Origin: UBA5336 sp039815055
GTDB lineage: Bacteria; Pseudomonadota; Alphaproteobacteria; Caulobacterales; Hyphomonadaceae
Assembly: GCA_039815055.1 (NCBI GenBank)
Contig: JBCCAA010000002.1
Coordinates: forward strand, 1-64,000
Direction: 5' to 3'
DNA: 64,000 nucleotides
Numbering within the stretch: position 1 is the stretch's first letter; every line of letters begins with the position of its first letter. The notes under the pieces are model-generated. The model had not been told where the DNA came from and made no database searches. It saw only the letters and a list, made by a program, of their open reading frames with translations. Positions 16,914 through 25,041 of the stretch are shown here, one piece after another. Position numbers and translations under genes: made by a program.

Positions 16914-16953
16914 AAACTCGCCTTGCGACTTTGACCCATGCTAATCGAACGTC

Positions 16954-18318
16954 ATGAGACAGCGATTTCAGGACATCGACGATAGCCTCAACCTCGTCGG
17001 GCCATCGACTGCACCGCTAAGACATCGCGGCGAAGGTGGCCTACCGAGCTGGTTCGACGTGACAGGCCTTGCCTTTGCGTCTATCGGCGCGGCTTGCCGT
17101 GAAGTTTCGGCATGGATGGCGAACGGTGACGCGCAGCCTGCTGTGTCCATCGATCCCGCCTGCGCCTCCTGGTGGTTTGGAATGACACTTCGACCGGACG
17201 GCTGGGAGCTTCCACCGATCTGGGATGCGATTGCTGGAGTGTACCAAACCCGGGACGGCTGGATCCGCCTGCACACAAATGCGCCTCACCATCGCGCCGC
17301 CGCCCTGCGCGTTCTCGACTGCGCCGCTGAGAAGCCGCTTGTCGCAAAGGAGGTCGCACGGTGGAGCGCCAAGGAGTTGGAGGCAGCCATTGTGGCTGAA
17401 AGCGGCTGCGCGGCGGAAATGCGGTCGCTCGCCGAATGGGCCGACCACCCCCAAGGCGCAGCGGTCGCACGCGAGCCCCTGATCGACTGGCATAGTTTCG
17501 AGATGGTTGACGCGTCGCCAGCTGCCATCGACCCCAAACGGCCTCTGGCAGGGATCCGCGTTCTGGATCTCACACGAGTGCTTGCCGGACCTGTGGCGAC
17601 ACGGTTTCTGGCGGGCTGGGGCGCTGATGTGCTGCGCATTGATCCCCCAGGTTGGGCGGAAGCCAACATCGAACCTGAAATCACCATCGGGAAACACTGC
17701 GCAACACTGGATCTGAAGACCGCGTCCGGACTCAGCGAGCTCAAACGCCGGTTGGCAGACGCCGATATCATGATCCATGGCTACCGCCCCGGCGCGCTGG
17801 ATGCGCTCGGCCTGGATGGCGAGACACGGCGAACGCACGCGCCCGGCCTGATCGATATCTCGTTATGCGCTTATGGCTGGACCGGACCATGGGCCGCCCG
17901 GCGCGGATTTGACAGCCTGGTTCAGATGTCGTCGGGCATCGCCCATGCGGGCATGGTTGCCAGTGGAAACGCGCACCCCACGCCCCTGCCCGTTCAGGCG
18001 CTTGACCACGCCACCGGTTATCTGATGGCCGCGGCTGCAGTGCATGGCCTTCGTGCGCGTCGGGATGCAGGGCTTGCCAGTTCGGCCCGTGTGTCTCTGG
18101 CGCGGGTGGCGCATCTGTTGGCCGGGACGCTGGGTGATGACCTGCCCTCTCCCCTCCGCGATGAATCCAGCGTAGATGTCAGCGCGGAGGTTGAAGACAC
18201 CAGCTGGGGCCCAGGGCAGCGCCTGCGATTTCCTGCCCGAATTGGCGATCTCAGTGCGCACTGGCCGATCCCTGCCGGGCGCCTCCACAGGCACCCAGCA
18301 AAGTGGGCCGCCACCTGA
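16954..18318 (+). CDS. CaiB/BaiF (class III) CoA-transferase with rearranged domain order
   Basis: A 454-residue class III CoA-transferase, which moves CoA between organic acids through an aspartyl-CoA anhydride. The part usually found at the N-terminus (AGIRVLDLTRVLAGPVATR) begins only near residue 195, and the catalytic Asp is D320 in RRGFDSLVQ. The preceding 190 residues (GVYQTRDGWIRL, SLAEWADHPQGAA) resemble the C-terminal half of ordinary CaiB proteins, so the order looks permuted or is a truncated tandem. The acid substrate is unknown. The gene is followed by a GNAT gene on the same strand. Confidence 0.85.
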   Translation: MRQRFQDIDDSLNLVGPSTAPLRHRGEGGLPSWFDVTGLAFASIGAACREVSAWMANGDAQPAVSIDPACASWWFGMTLRPDGWELPPIWDAIAGVYQTRDGWIRLHTNAPHHRAAALRVLDCAAEKPLVAKEVARWSAKELEAAIVAESGCAAEMRSLAEWADHPQGAAVAREPLIDWHSFEMVDASPAAIDPKRPLAGIRVLDLTRVLAGPVATRFLAGWGADVLRIDPPGWAEANIEPEITIGKHCATLDLKTASGLSELKRRLADADIMIHGYRPGALDALGLDGETRRTHAPGLIDISLCAYGWTGPWAARRGFDSLVQMSSGIAHAGMVASGNAHPTPLPVQALDHATGYLMAAAAVHGLRARRDAGLASSARVSLARVAHLLAGTLGDDLPSPLRDESSVDVSAEVEDTSWGPGQRLRFPARIGDLSAHWPIPAGRLHRHPAKWAAT

Positions 18319-18357
18319 ACACTTGTCTTTTTGATCGACACGGCGTAGCGCGCCGCG

Positions 18358-18840
18358 ATGATCGAGATCCTCCCCGAAACGCCAGCGCGCCATGCCGACC
18401 CGATTGAGGCGTTGTTCAACACCACGTTCGGGCCAGGCCACTTTGCTAAAACAGCCGAACGGCTACGCGAGTTCTCGACCTCACTGCCCCAGATCAACCG
18501 CGTGGCGATTGAAGATGGCAAAGTGATTGGCGTTTGCCGGGTCTGGCCGATCAGGATCGGCGAGACGCAGGCTCTGTTCTACGGACCTGTTGCCGTGTCG
18601 CCATCACATCAGGGTAACCGGCTGGGCCTCACCATCACCGGCGAAGCCCTGGAAGCGGGCGAAAAGGCGGGCTGGTCCTGCGCCTTGCTGATTGGTGCGT
18701 CGTCCTACTTTGGCGATCTGGGCTTTGAAGTGGCACCTCACGGACACATCCAAATGCCTGGGCCCCAGGACCCGGCGCGGGTCATGTTGCGTGCATTAGC
18801 CGGACCGAAGGATGTGAGCGGCGCTGTGAAAGCGGCCTAG
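18358..18840 (+). CDS. GNAT family N-acetyltransferase
   Basis: A 160-residue GCN5-related acetyltransferase. VAVSPSHQGNRLGLTI supplies the acetyl-CoA pyrophosphate-binding motif A (Q/R-x-x-G-x-G/L), preceded by the beta strand with FYGPVAV. The short form and sequence are like YhbS-type proteins that may acetylate small molecules or proteins. The stop shares the four bases CTAG with the convergent MaoC gene. Confidence 0.85.
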   Translation: MIEILPETPARHADPIEALFNTTFGPGHFAKTAERLREFSTSLPQINRVAIEDGKVIGVCRVWPIRIGETQALFYGPVAVSPSHQGNRLGLTITGEALEAGEKAGWSCALLIGASSYFGDLGFEVAPHGHIQMPGPQDPARVMLRALAGPKDVSGAVKAA

Positions 18841-19268
18841 CTCGGCTTTGATGGTGCCACGACGCCAGCTTCGCCCGAGATCACCTGCTTGCCGTCAACG
18901 CTGCAGCTAACCTTCAGGGTAATACGGTTGCCACGGTCCTGTTTCTCAACCACTTCGGCCCGCACGGAGACATTCGATCCGATGTAAACCGGCCGCTTGA
19001 AGCGCATCGAAAGGTGAGTGAAAATCGCGCCAGGCCCCGGCAGGTTGTTGCCGAGGATGCCGGAAATATAGCTGGCGGTCAGGGCGCCATGGGCGATGCG
19101 TTGACCGAAAACGGTGTTCTTGGCGAACTCTTCGTCCATGTGAAGGGGATTGTAATCGCCGGACACCGCCGCGAACGCCTCTATGTCACCCTCAGTGATC
19201 ACATGCTTGGTCTCATGGGACATGCCAACCTCGAGGTCTTCATAGAAATAGCCGGCTGGCGTCGTCAT
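18837..19268 (-). CDS. MaoC family (R)-specific enoyl-CoA hydratase (PhaJ-like)
   Basis: A 143-residue single hot-dog-fold hydratase. The hydratase-2 motif with catalytic Asp and His is seen in SGDYNPLHMDEEFAKNT, and AHGAL follows. PhaJ-type enzymes form (R)-3-hydroxyacyl-CoA from enoyl-CoA and can pass beta-oxidation intermediates to polyhydroxyalkanoate synthesis; single-domain MaoC proteins also have other roles. The HAD gene lies 69 bases upstream on the same strand and may share its transcript. Confidence 0.85.
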   Translation of the reverse strand: MTTPAGYFYEDLEVGMSHETKHVITEGDIEAFAAVSGDYNPLHMDEEFAKNTVFGQRIAHGALTASYISGILGNNLPGPGAIFTHLSMRFKRPVYIGSNVSVRAEVVEKQDRGNRITLKVSCSVDGKQVISGEAGVVAPSKPS

Positions 19269-19337
19269 GGTGGTCGTCCTGTATTTGAATCCCCAAGGGG
19301 TGAGGTGTTAACGCCTTTCGGCCCGGACTTGCAACGT

Positions 19338-20201
19338 CTACCAGGACAGTTCAGCCATGGCATAGGTAGCCGAGACACCACTTTGCATCATTAAGCGAGC
19401 AGTTTCTGTTGCGAAATCGCCATGGGTGTTCGACAAACCTGTGCCGACATAAAGGCAGTCAATGCCCTCGCGGTTCGCCCCGGCCATATCCGTGATCGGG
19501 CCATCGCCAATCGCGAGAATGCGGGACTTGTCGGGCATATCTCCCAGCGTCGCGGCCTTCGCATAGGCCAAGTCATAGATCGCCGCGTGGGGTTTGCCGG
19601 GATAGATCACCTGGCCGCCCAGTTCCTCATAGATGGCAGCCAGCGCACCGGCACACCACACCAGGGTCTCACCGACGCGGACCTGAATATCAGGATTAGC
19701 GCACACCATGACCGGACCAGCCCCATCGGCGACAATTTGCTTCAGCTCTTCACGATAGTCTTCTGGATGTTCAGCCATCTGGTCGCGCAGACCGATGCAG
19801 AGGAGGAGATCGGCGCCCGGCGCATCGCGACGTGGATTGGGCAGATCTTTGTAGAGAAACTTGTCGTGCTCAAATCCCTCATCGGCACCAAACACCCAGA
19901 TCGTGTCGTCAGGTCGCTGCTCGAGCAAATGGCGCGTGGCATCACCCGATGATGCGCAATCATCGAAGCTGGTTTCGGGCACGCCCAGCGGCGCGAAATA
20001 GCGCAGCACGCGGTCTTTCGGCACCGGCGCATTGGTGAGTAGCACCACACGTCCACCGCTAGCACGGAACTTCGTCAACGCGTCGCCAGTGCCCGGAAAG
20101 GCGCGGCGGCCATTGTGCATGACGCCCCAAACATCACAGAGAATGAGGTCGTAATTTTCGGAGACTGCGGACAGGCCGGGCAGAATCTGGGGAGTTGTCA
20201 T
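19338..20201 (-). CDS. HAD superfamily class IIA hydrolase (TIGR01459 type)
   Basis: With ATG 20201 the protein has 287 residues; the frame is open further but without a better start. LILCDVWGVMHNG holds the HAD nucleophile Asp and the acid/base Asp replaced in the usual class IIA way, and LTNAPVPK and GDGPITDMAGA give the other core motifs. This family is related to NagD and other sugar- or nucleotide-phosphate phosphatases; the alphaproteobacterial subgroup has no assigned substrate. The divergent radical SAM gene starts 127 bases away. Confidence 0.85.
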   Translation of the reverse strand: MTTPQILPGLSAVSENYDLILCDVWGVMHNGRRAFPGTGDALTKFRASGGRVVLLTNAPVPKDRVLRYFAPLGVPETSFDDCASSGDATRHLLEQRPDDTIWVFGADEGFEHDKFLYKDLPNPRRDAPGADLLLCIGLRDQMAEHPEDYREELKQIVADGAGPVMVCANPDIQVRVGETLVWCAGALAAIYEELGGQVIYPGKPHAAIYDLAYAKAATLGDMPDKSRILAIGDGPITDMAGANREGIDCLYVGTGLSNTHGDFATETARLMMQSGVSATYAMAELSW

Positions 20202-20288
20202 GGTCGCGACGTAGGTGCCACGGCAGGTCCGGTCAATCGCGCTTGTGTGACAGGGGCGCGGGCAATTCCACAAATTCCGATCCCATGT

Positions 20289-20303
20289 GTTCTTTATTTG
20301 TTC
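20289..20303. promoter_or_regulatory. LexA (SOS) box of the alphaproteobacterial type
   Basis: GTTC (20289-20292), seven A/T-only bases TTTATTT, then GTTC (20300-20303) exactly match the direct-repeat GTTC-N7-GTTC recognised by alphaproteobacterial LexA. It ends 25 bases before the radical SAM start at 20329, a position where LexA would block transcription. The divergent HAD gene starts 88 bases on the other side and is a less likely target. Confidence 0.65.
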
Positions 20304-20328
20304 CTGTTTATGTGATTGGGTCTACCCC

Positions 20329-21462
20329 ATGAGGACGACACAGAAACTCAAACGAACGGGCCGCGTCAGCCGCGAGGATGCCGCCAGCATCGGCGAGCGG
20401 TTCCACCAGCGCGGGCGAGGCGCCGTTTCAAACGCCAGCGGGCGATATGAAAGCCGGGAATGCGGCACGTTCGATGATGGCTGGGACACCGTGGAAGATG
20501 ACCCTGCGACCGTCCGCACCGAGGTTACGCGAGAGACCGCGCGCACGATCATCACCTTCAATCGGTCGCCGGATATCCATTTCGACCGTTCGATCAATCC
20601 GTATCGCGGCTGCGAGCACGGCTGCTCTTATTGTTTCGCCCGGCCGAGCCACGCCTATAACGGCCTTTCGGCCGGGCTGGATTTCGAAAGCAAACTTTTT
20701 GCGAAATCCAATGGACCAGAGCTTTTACGCCGGGAACTATCGCGGCCCAGCTATATCCCTCGCGTGATCGCCCTCGGCGTGAACACCGATGCGTATCAGC
20801 CGATCGAGAAGCAGCTGAAACTGACCCGTGCCTGCCTGGAAATCCTGTCTGAGTATAACCACCCGGTGAGCCTGCTCACCAAATCGGCGCTCATCCAGCG
20901 CGATATCGACCTGATTGCACCCATGGCGGAAAAAGGCCTGGCGCGAGTTGGCATTTCAATGACGACGCTGGAGCCGAAACTGTCGCGCGCAATGGAGCCT
21001 CGGGCGGCTCAACCTCGGTTGCGGCTAGAAACCATCCGCGCTCTTTCACAGGCGGGCATTCCCGTCACCGTCATGACCGCGCCGATCATTCCGGGCCTGA
21101 ATGAGCACGAAATCGAGGGTTTGCTGGAAGCCGCTGGCGAGGCTGGTGCGGGATATGCCGGTTATGTTTTGCTTCGATTGCCCCATGAGTTGAAAGACCT
21201 TTTCCAGGAATGGTTGGCCCAGCATGTGCCGGACCGGGCGGCTCGGATTATCAACCTGATCCGGGAGATGCGCGGCGGGGCCGACTATGATGCACGCTGG
21301 TTCGAACGTGGTCGCGGGCGCGGTCCACATGCCGATCTCATCGCACGCCGGTTTGCGCGAGCGGCCCGTGCGCTTGGGCTTGATGGCAAACGCCCGCCCC
21401 TGCGCACAGACCTGTTCCGGCCGCGCGAGGCGCCCAATGGGCAGCTCCTGCTGGACATGTGA
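20329..21462 (+). CDS. PA0069-family radical SAM protein (SplB-like)
   Basis: A 377-residue radical SAM enzyme with the cluster motif CEHGCSYC (C95, C99, C102) after FDRSINPYRG, the signature of the PA0069 family and a relative of spore photoproduct lyase SplB. It should reductively cleave S-adenosylmethionine; repair of a DNA photoproduct is suspected for the wider group but not shown. The LexA box directly upstream supports a role in the DNA damage response. ATG 20329 is chosen because the longer frame upstream would run through the LexA box. Confidence 0.88.
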   Translation: MRTTQKLKRTGRVSREDAASIGERFHQRGRGAVSNASGRYESRECGTFDDGWDTVEDDPATVRTEVTRETARTIITFNRSPDIHFDRSINPYRGCEHGCSYCFARPSHAYNGLSAGLDFESKLFAKSNGPELLRRELSRPSYIPRVIALGVNTDAYQPIEKQLKLTRACLEILSEYNHPVSLLTKSALIQRDIDLIAPMAEKGLARVGISMTTLEPKLSRAMEPRAAQPRLRLETIRALSQAGIPVTVMTAPIIPGLNEHEIEGLLEAAGEAGAGYAGYVLLRLPHELKDLFQEWLAQHVPDRAARIINLIREMRGGADYDARWFERGRGRGPHADLIARRFARAARALGLDGKRPPLRTDLFRPREAPNGQLLLDM

Positions 21463-21485
21463 CGCGACCGGGTGGTGCGCGTATG

Positions 21486-21533
21486 TTAAAGGGGAGGAAA
21501 CCAAATCGCGGCGAAAAGACGATTCTTTGATTC
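21486..21533 (+). promoter_or_regulatory. ccrM control region: CtrA-like half site and two GANTC sites
   Basis: TTAA at 21486-21489 followed after seven bases by GAAA is a partial CtrA box (consensus TTAA-N7-TTAA). GATTC occurs twice, at 21521-21525 and 21529-21533, 35-47 bases before the ATG. In Caulobacter the ccrM promoter is switched on by CtrA and its leader holds two GANTC sites whose full methylation shuts the gene off; the arrangement here is the same in order and scale. Confidence 0.5.
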
Positions 21534-21567
21534 GGATCGGCCAGTTGGCCCGGCGTGGAGTATCGAT

Positions 21568-22650
21568 ATGGAGCTAGAGCGTAACAGGATCATCCAGGGC
21601 GAATGCGTCGATGTGCTCTCGCGTCTGCCCGATGAAAGCGTCGACCTGGTCTTCGCGGATCCGCCCTATAATCTGCAGCTTGGCGGTGGGCTGACCCGGC
21701 CTGACCAATCCCATGTGGATGGCGTGGACGACCACTGGGACCAGTTCGACAGTTTCGATGCCTATGACCTGTTCACTCACCAGTGGCTCAGCGAATGCCG
21801 CCGTATCCTGAAACCAAACGGTGCAATCTGGGTGATCGGCTCCTACCACAATATCTTCCGTGTCGGCGCGATCCTCCAGGACAGCGGATTCTGGATTCAG
21901 AATGATGTGATCTGGCTGAAAACCAATCCGATGCCGAACTTTAAAGGCACGCGCTTCCAAAACGCCCATGAAACGATGATCTGGGCCGGCAAACATGAGA
22001 AATCCAAAGTCACGTTCAACTATGATGCGCTGAAAACCTTCAATGACGACAAGCAGATGCGCTCGGACTGGACGATCCCGCTCTGCACCGGAAATGAGCG
22101 GCTGAAAGATGGTTCGGGCAAGAAGGTCCACCCAACCCAAAAGCCTGAAGCCCTGCTGCACCGTGTGATCCTGGGCACGTCCAATCCGGGCGACCTGATC
22201 CTTGACCCGTTTTCCGGCACCGGTACGACGGCGGCGGTCGCCAAGGCGCTCGGTCGCGATTATCTCGGCATCGAACGCGAAGCTGCCTATGTCACGATTT
22301 CACGCCACCGCCTTCGCGCCACCACCCCACTCGACCCGGGCGCGCTGGAAACGATGAAATCGGCTCGCACCGCACCGCGCGTACCGTTCGGCACGCTGAT
22401 CGAGCATGGCTGGCTGAAACCCGGCGAGCGCCTGTTTTCCCGCGGTCGGCGCCATATGGCCCGAATTCGGATCGATGGCTCGCTGAGCACAGGCGAGACC
22501 ACCGGTTCAATCCACCGTGTTGGCGCCCATCTCACCCAAGCGCCTGCCTGTAATGGCTGGACATTCTGGCACTACGAAGATCACGGCAAACTCGCACCAA
22601 TTGACCTTCTACGCCGCCGCTATCGCTCTGAAATGGGCTTAGAAGGGTAG
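21568..22650 (+). CDS. ccrM: Cell-cycle DNA adenine methyltransferase CcrM (GANTC)
   Basis: Methylates the adenine of GANTC and ties methylation state to replication in alphaproteobacteria. The 360-residue beta-class methyltransferase has DPPY at 31-34, the SAM-binding FSGTGTT at 215-221 and the C-terminal extension of about 85 residues (from FGTLIEHGWLKPG) that marks CcrM and is needed for DNA recognition. GTGGAG precedes ATG 21568. It is convergent with mutY, with 31 bases of overlap, the neighbourhood usual for CcrM in this class. Two GANTC sites lie in its leader. Confidence 0.96.
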   Translation: MELERNRIIQGECVDVLSRLPDESVDLVFADPPYNLQLGGGLTRPDQSHVDGVDDHWDQFDSFDAYDLFTHQWLSECRRILKPNGAIWVIGSYHNIFRVGAILQDSGFWIQNDVIWLKTNPMPNFKGTRFQNAHETMIWAGKHEKSKVTFNYDALKTFNDDKQMRSDWTIPLCTGNERLKDGSGKKVHPTQKPEALLHRVILGTSNPGDLILDPFSGTGTTAAVAKALGRDYLGIEREAAYVTISRHRLRATTPLDPGALETMKSARTAPRVPFGTLIEHGWLKPGERLFSRGRRHMARIRIDGSLSTGETTGSIHRVGAHLTQAPACNGWTFWHYEDHGKLAPIDLLRRRYRSEMGLEG

Positions 22651-23705
22651 GCTAGCCGGAACGCTTTGGCGAAAACGCTGGGCAGGCCGTCGACATCGCC
22701 GGGCTTGAGCCACTCCGCCTGCCCGCCGGACGCGGAACCGCGCCAGACCTCCAATTTAAGCTCGAAATGCGTGAAAACGTGGCGGACCTCTCCAATGCGC
22801 TCGGCATTGCTTGCGCCAAACTGCTTCAAAAGGGCCGTACTGGCCGGATCGCAATCTGCCCATTCTGTCGTCGGCAATGCTAACATACCGCCGAGAAGAC
22901 CTTTGTCCGGCCGACGAAGAAGCGCAACTTTGCCGCCACGCTCAGCAATCAATACAGCGCCACGGCGTTTAGGTTTGGGCGCCTTCTTGGTTTTCACAGG
23001 ATAGCGCGCGGGATCGCCCTCGGCACGCGCTGCGCAAAGCTTCGAGACCGGGCAAATCAAACAGTTTGGTGATTTCGGCGTGCATACGGTGGCGCCCAGA
23101 TCCATCATAGCTTCAGCGAACTCACCGGGCCGATCCTCGGGCACAATCTCGGGCACCACATCGCGCACCCGCGCTTTCACATCGGCGAAGTCCCGACCAT
23201 CGGCCAGCAACCGCGCCATCACGCGCTCTACATTACCATCCACCGCGGCGGCGCGCTCACCAAAGGCAATCGCGGCTATTGCGCCCGCAGTATAAGGCCC
23301 GATACCCGGCAGTTTGATTAATTCAGTGGAATTTTCGGGAAACCCGCCCCGCTCAACGACAGTCCTGGCGCACTTCAACAAGTTCCGTGCCCGTGCATAG
23401 TAGCCAAGCCCCGCCCAGGCCGACATCACGTCTGCATCTGTGGCCGCCGCCAAATCCTCAACCGTCGGCCAGCGCTTGGTAAACGCCAGGAAATACCGTG
23501 TGCCATGGGGAATGGTGGTCTGCTGCAGCATAATCTCTGACAGCCACACCTTATATGGATCTGGCCGCTGCCCCGCTCGGCGCGCAGCCGGACCCACCCG
23601 CCAGGGCAAATCCCGCGCGGCCTGGTCGTACCAAACAAGAACGTGGCGGGATAACTCCCGAAGGCCTGTGGGGATCAGCGCTCTTAACCTTTTGTTTACC
23701 TGCAA
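22620..23705 (-). CDS. mutY: Adenine DNA glycosylase MutY
   Basis: Removes adenine mispaired with 8-oxoguanine. The 361-residue protein has the catalytic Glu in SEIMLQQTT, the helix-hairpin-helix LPGIGPYTAGA, the catalytic Asp in VDGNVERV, the four-Cys iron-sulfur cluster CTPKSPNCLICPVSKLC, and a C-terminal NUDIX-like domain for 8-oxoguanine recognition. The only start-like codon available in frame after the upstream stop is TTG at 23705. The start faces dciA, with 19 bases between start codons, so the promoter of each lies in the other gene's region. Confidence 0.95.
   Translation of the reverse strand: MQVNKRLRALIPTGLRELSRHVLVWYDQAARDLPWRVGPAARRAGQRPDPYKVWLSEIMLQQTTIPHGTRYFLAFTKRWPTVEDLAAATDADVMSAWAGLGYYARARNLLKCARTVVERGGFPENSTELIKLPGIGPYTAGAIAAIAFGERAAAVDGNVERVMARLLADGRDFADVKARVRDVVPEIVPEDRPGEFAEAMMDLGATVCTPKSPNCLICPVSKLCAARAEGDPARYPVKTKKAPKPKRRGAVLIAERGGKVALLRRPDKGLLGGMLALPTTEWADCDPASTALLKQFGASNAERIGEVRHVFTHFELKLEVWRGSASGGQAEWLKPGDVDGLPSVFAKAFRLAYPSKPISER
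23684..23700. promoter_or_regulatory. CtrA-like box upstream of dciA
   Basis: TTAACC (23684-23689) and TTTACC (23695-23700) are direct repeats one helical turn apart, fitting TTAA-N7-TTAA with one mismatch. The box ends 24 bases before the dciA ATG and lies within the first codons of mutY. If used, it would put the helicase loader gene under the cell-cycle regulator CtrA. Confidence 0.35.
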
Positions 23706-23724
23706 ATCTGTTCATGGCGCACAG

Positions 23725-24276
23725 ATGATCAAGTTTTCTGACGCCGACCCAATAGCCGAAGCTCGCGCGCGAGTCGCCCTGCGATACAAGCGCGGCAAAC
23801 CTGCTTATCGTCCGCAGAACACGCTGGGCCGGGCGGCGGCGAAATATGCGAAGTCGACCTTGCCAGAGCCCGGCTCTGGTCTGCCGCGCATCAAAGCAGC
23901 CTGGGCTGACATTGTTGGAGATGACATCGCCAAATGGTGCGTCCCGGAAAAACTCACAGGCAAAGCTGCCAATCGCACCCTGACCTTGCGCGTGGTGCCG
24001 CAAGCTGCCCCGATCATTCAGCACAAGGGCGAAGAGATCATCCAGCGCCTTTCGGTGGCGTCAGCCACGCGGGTGGGCAAACTCAAGATCGTGCAGGGCA
24101 ATCTGAAATCTATTACCCCGCCATCCAAGCGTCAGAACCAGCCCCTTTCGACCAGTGAACGGGCCGCTCTGGAAGCCGCAGTAGCCGGAATTGAGGAGCC
24201 AGGACTGCGCCGAGCGGTTCTAAAACTCGGCGAATCGTTGTTTTCGATGCGACCTCACGCTGCCGCGAGCGAGTAG
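23725..24276 (+). CDS. dciA: DUF721 protein, DciA-type replicative helicase loader
   Basis: With ATG 23725 the product has 183 residues. The conserved DUF721/DciA core is seen as IKAAWADIVGDDIAKWCVPEKL and the following LTLRV beta-strand and QHKGEEIIQRL helix. DciA loads the replicative helicase DnaB in the many bacteria that lack DnaC or DnaI, alphaproteobacteria among them. The mutY-dciA-dsbA-smc order is common in the class. The longer open frame upstream runs through mutY on the other strand and is not coding. Confidence 0.85.
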   Translation: MIKFSDADPIAEARARVALRYKRGKPAYRPQNTLGRAAAKYAKSTLPEPGSGLPRIKAAWADIVGDDIAKWCVPEKLTGKAANRTLTLRVVPQAAPIIQHKGEEIIQRLSVASATRVGKLKIVQGNLKSITPPSKRQNQPLSTSERAALEAAVAGIEEPGLRRAVLKLGESLFSMRPHAAASE

Positions 24277-24345
24277 ATTTCCCGGAAGGCCTGCGTTAAC
24301 GATTTGGCAACCACGCCAACTCACTCTGAACAAAAGGTTATGCAG

Positions 24346-25026
24346 ATGCGCATTTTCAGTCGCCGCGCCGCACTTTCCGCTTTCGCCGCACTCGCCCTGG
24401 CTGCTTGTGGTAGTGCTAGCGGAAATGGAGCGGGCGCTTCACCCGCCGACTCAGGCGATGGCCTGCCCGATATGGTGCTGGGTGATCCTGATGCGCCAGT
24501 CACCTTGGTCGAATATGCATCGATCACCTGCCCGGCGTGTCTGCAATTCCACGAAACCGTGATGCCCACTATCAAGGAAGACTATGTGGAAACCGGCAAG
24601 GTGAAGTTCATTTTCCGCGAATTTCCAACCCCGCCAGCCAATGTTGCCGTTGCCGGCTTTGCGATTGCGCGCTGCGCTGGCGCCGACAAGTATTTCGACG
24701 TTCTGGATGACATGTTTGATGCCCAACCCGGCATCCTGATGGCAGCGCGCAGCGGCGCCGTGCGTCCGGCACTGGAAGAGATCGCCAGCCGTCATGGCAT
24801 TGCCCCCGGTGAAGAGTTTGATGCTTGCGTGAACAATTCAGACATTCGCGCCGATATCGCAGATGTCATCTTGTCATCGGAAGAATACCAGGTCGCCTCG
24901 ACCCCGACGCTCATCCTGCAGGGCCGCAAAGTGGAAAATTCCCTCCAGTCGCGAACTGCTGAAGGCTTGTCCGCGCTGATAGATCTTGAGCTGGAAGCCA
25001 TCGGCATTGCTGAGGGCGAGCAGTAA
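24346..25026 (+). CDS. DsbA-family thioredoxin-fold lipoprotein
   Basis: With ATG 24346 (AAAGG eight bases upstream) the protein has 226 residues. The N-terminus FSRRAALSAFAALALAAC has twin arginines and a lipobox LAAC with Cys21, so Tat export and lipid anchoring are both possible. The thioredoxin-fold part has the active site CPAC at 62-65 and a cis-Pro in ASTPTL. It should oxidise or reduce disulfides in the periplasm, like the DsbA proteins that sit just before smc in many alphaproteobacteria. A 15-base gap separates it from smc. Confidence 0.88.
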   Translation: MRIFSRRAALSAFAALALAACGSASGNGAGASPADSGDGLPDMVLGDPDAPVTLVEYASITCPACLQFHETVMPTIKEDYVETGKVKFIFREFPTPPANVAVAGFAIARCAGADKYFDVLDDMFDAQPGILMAARSGAVRPALEEIASRHGIAPGEEFDACVNNSDIRADIADVILSSEEYQVASTPTLILQGRKVENSLQSRTAEGLSALIDLELEAIGIAEGEQ

Positions 25027-25041
25027 GTTGATGGAGCCAGC

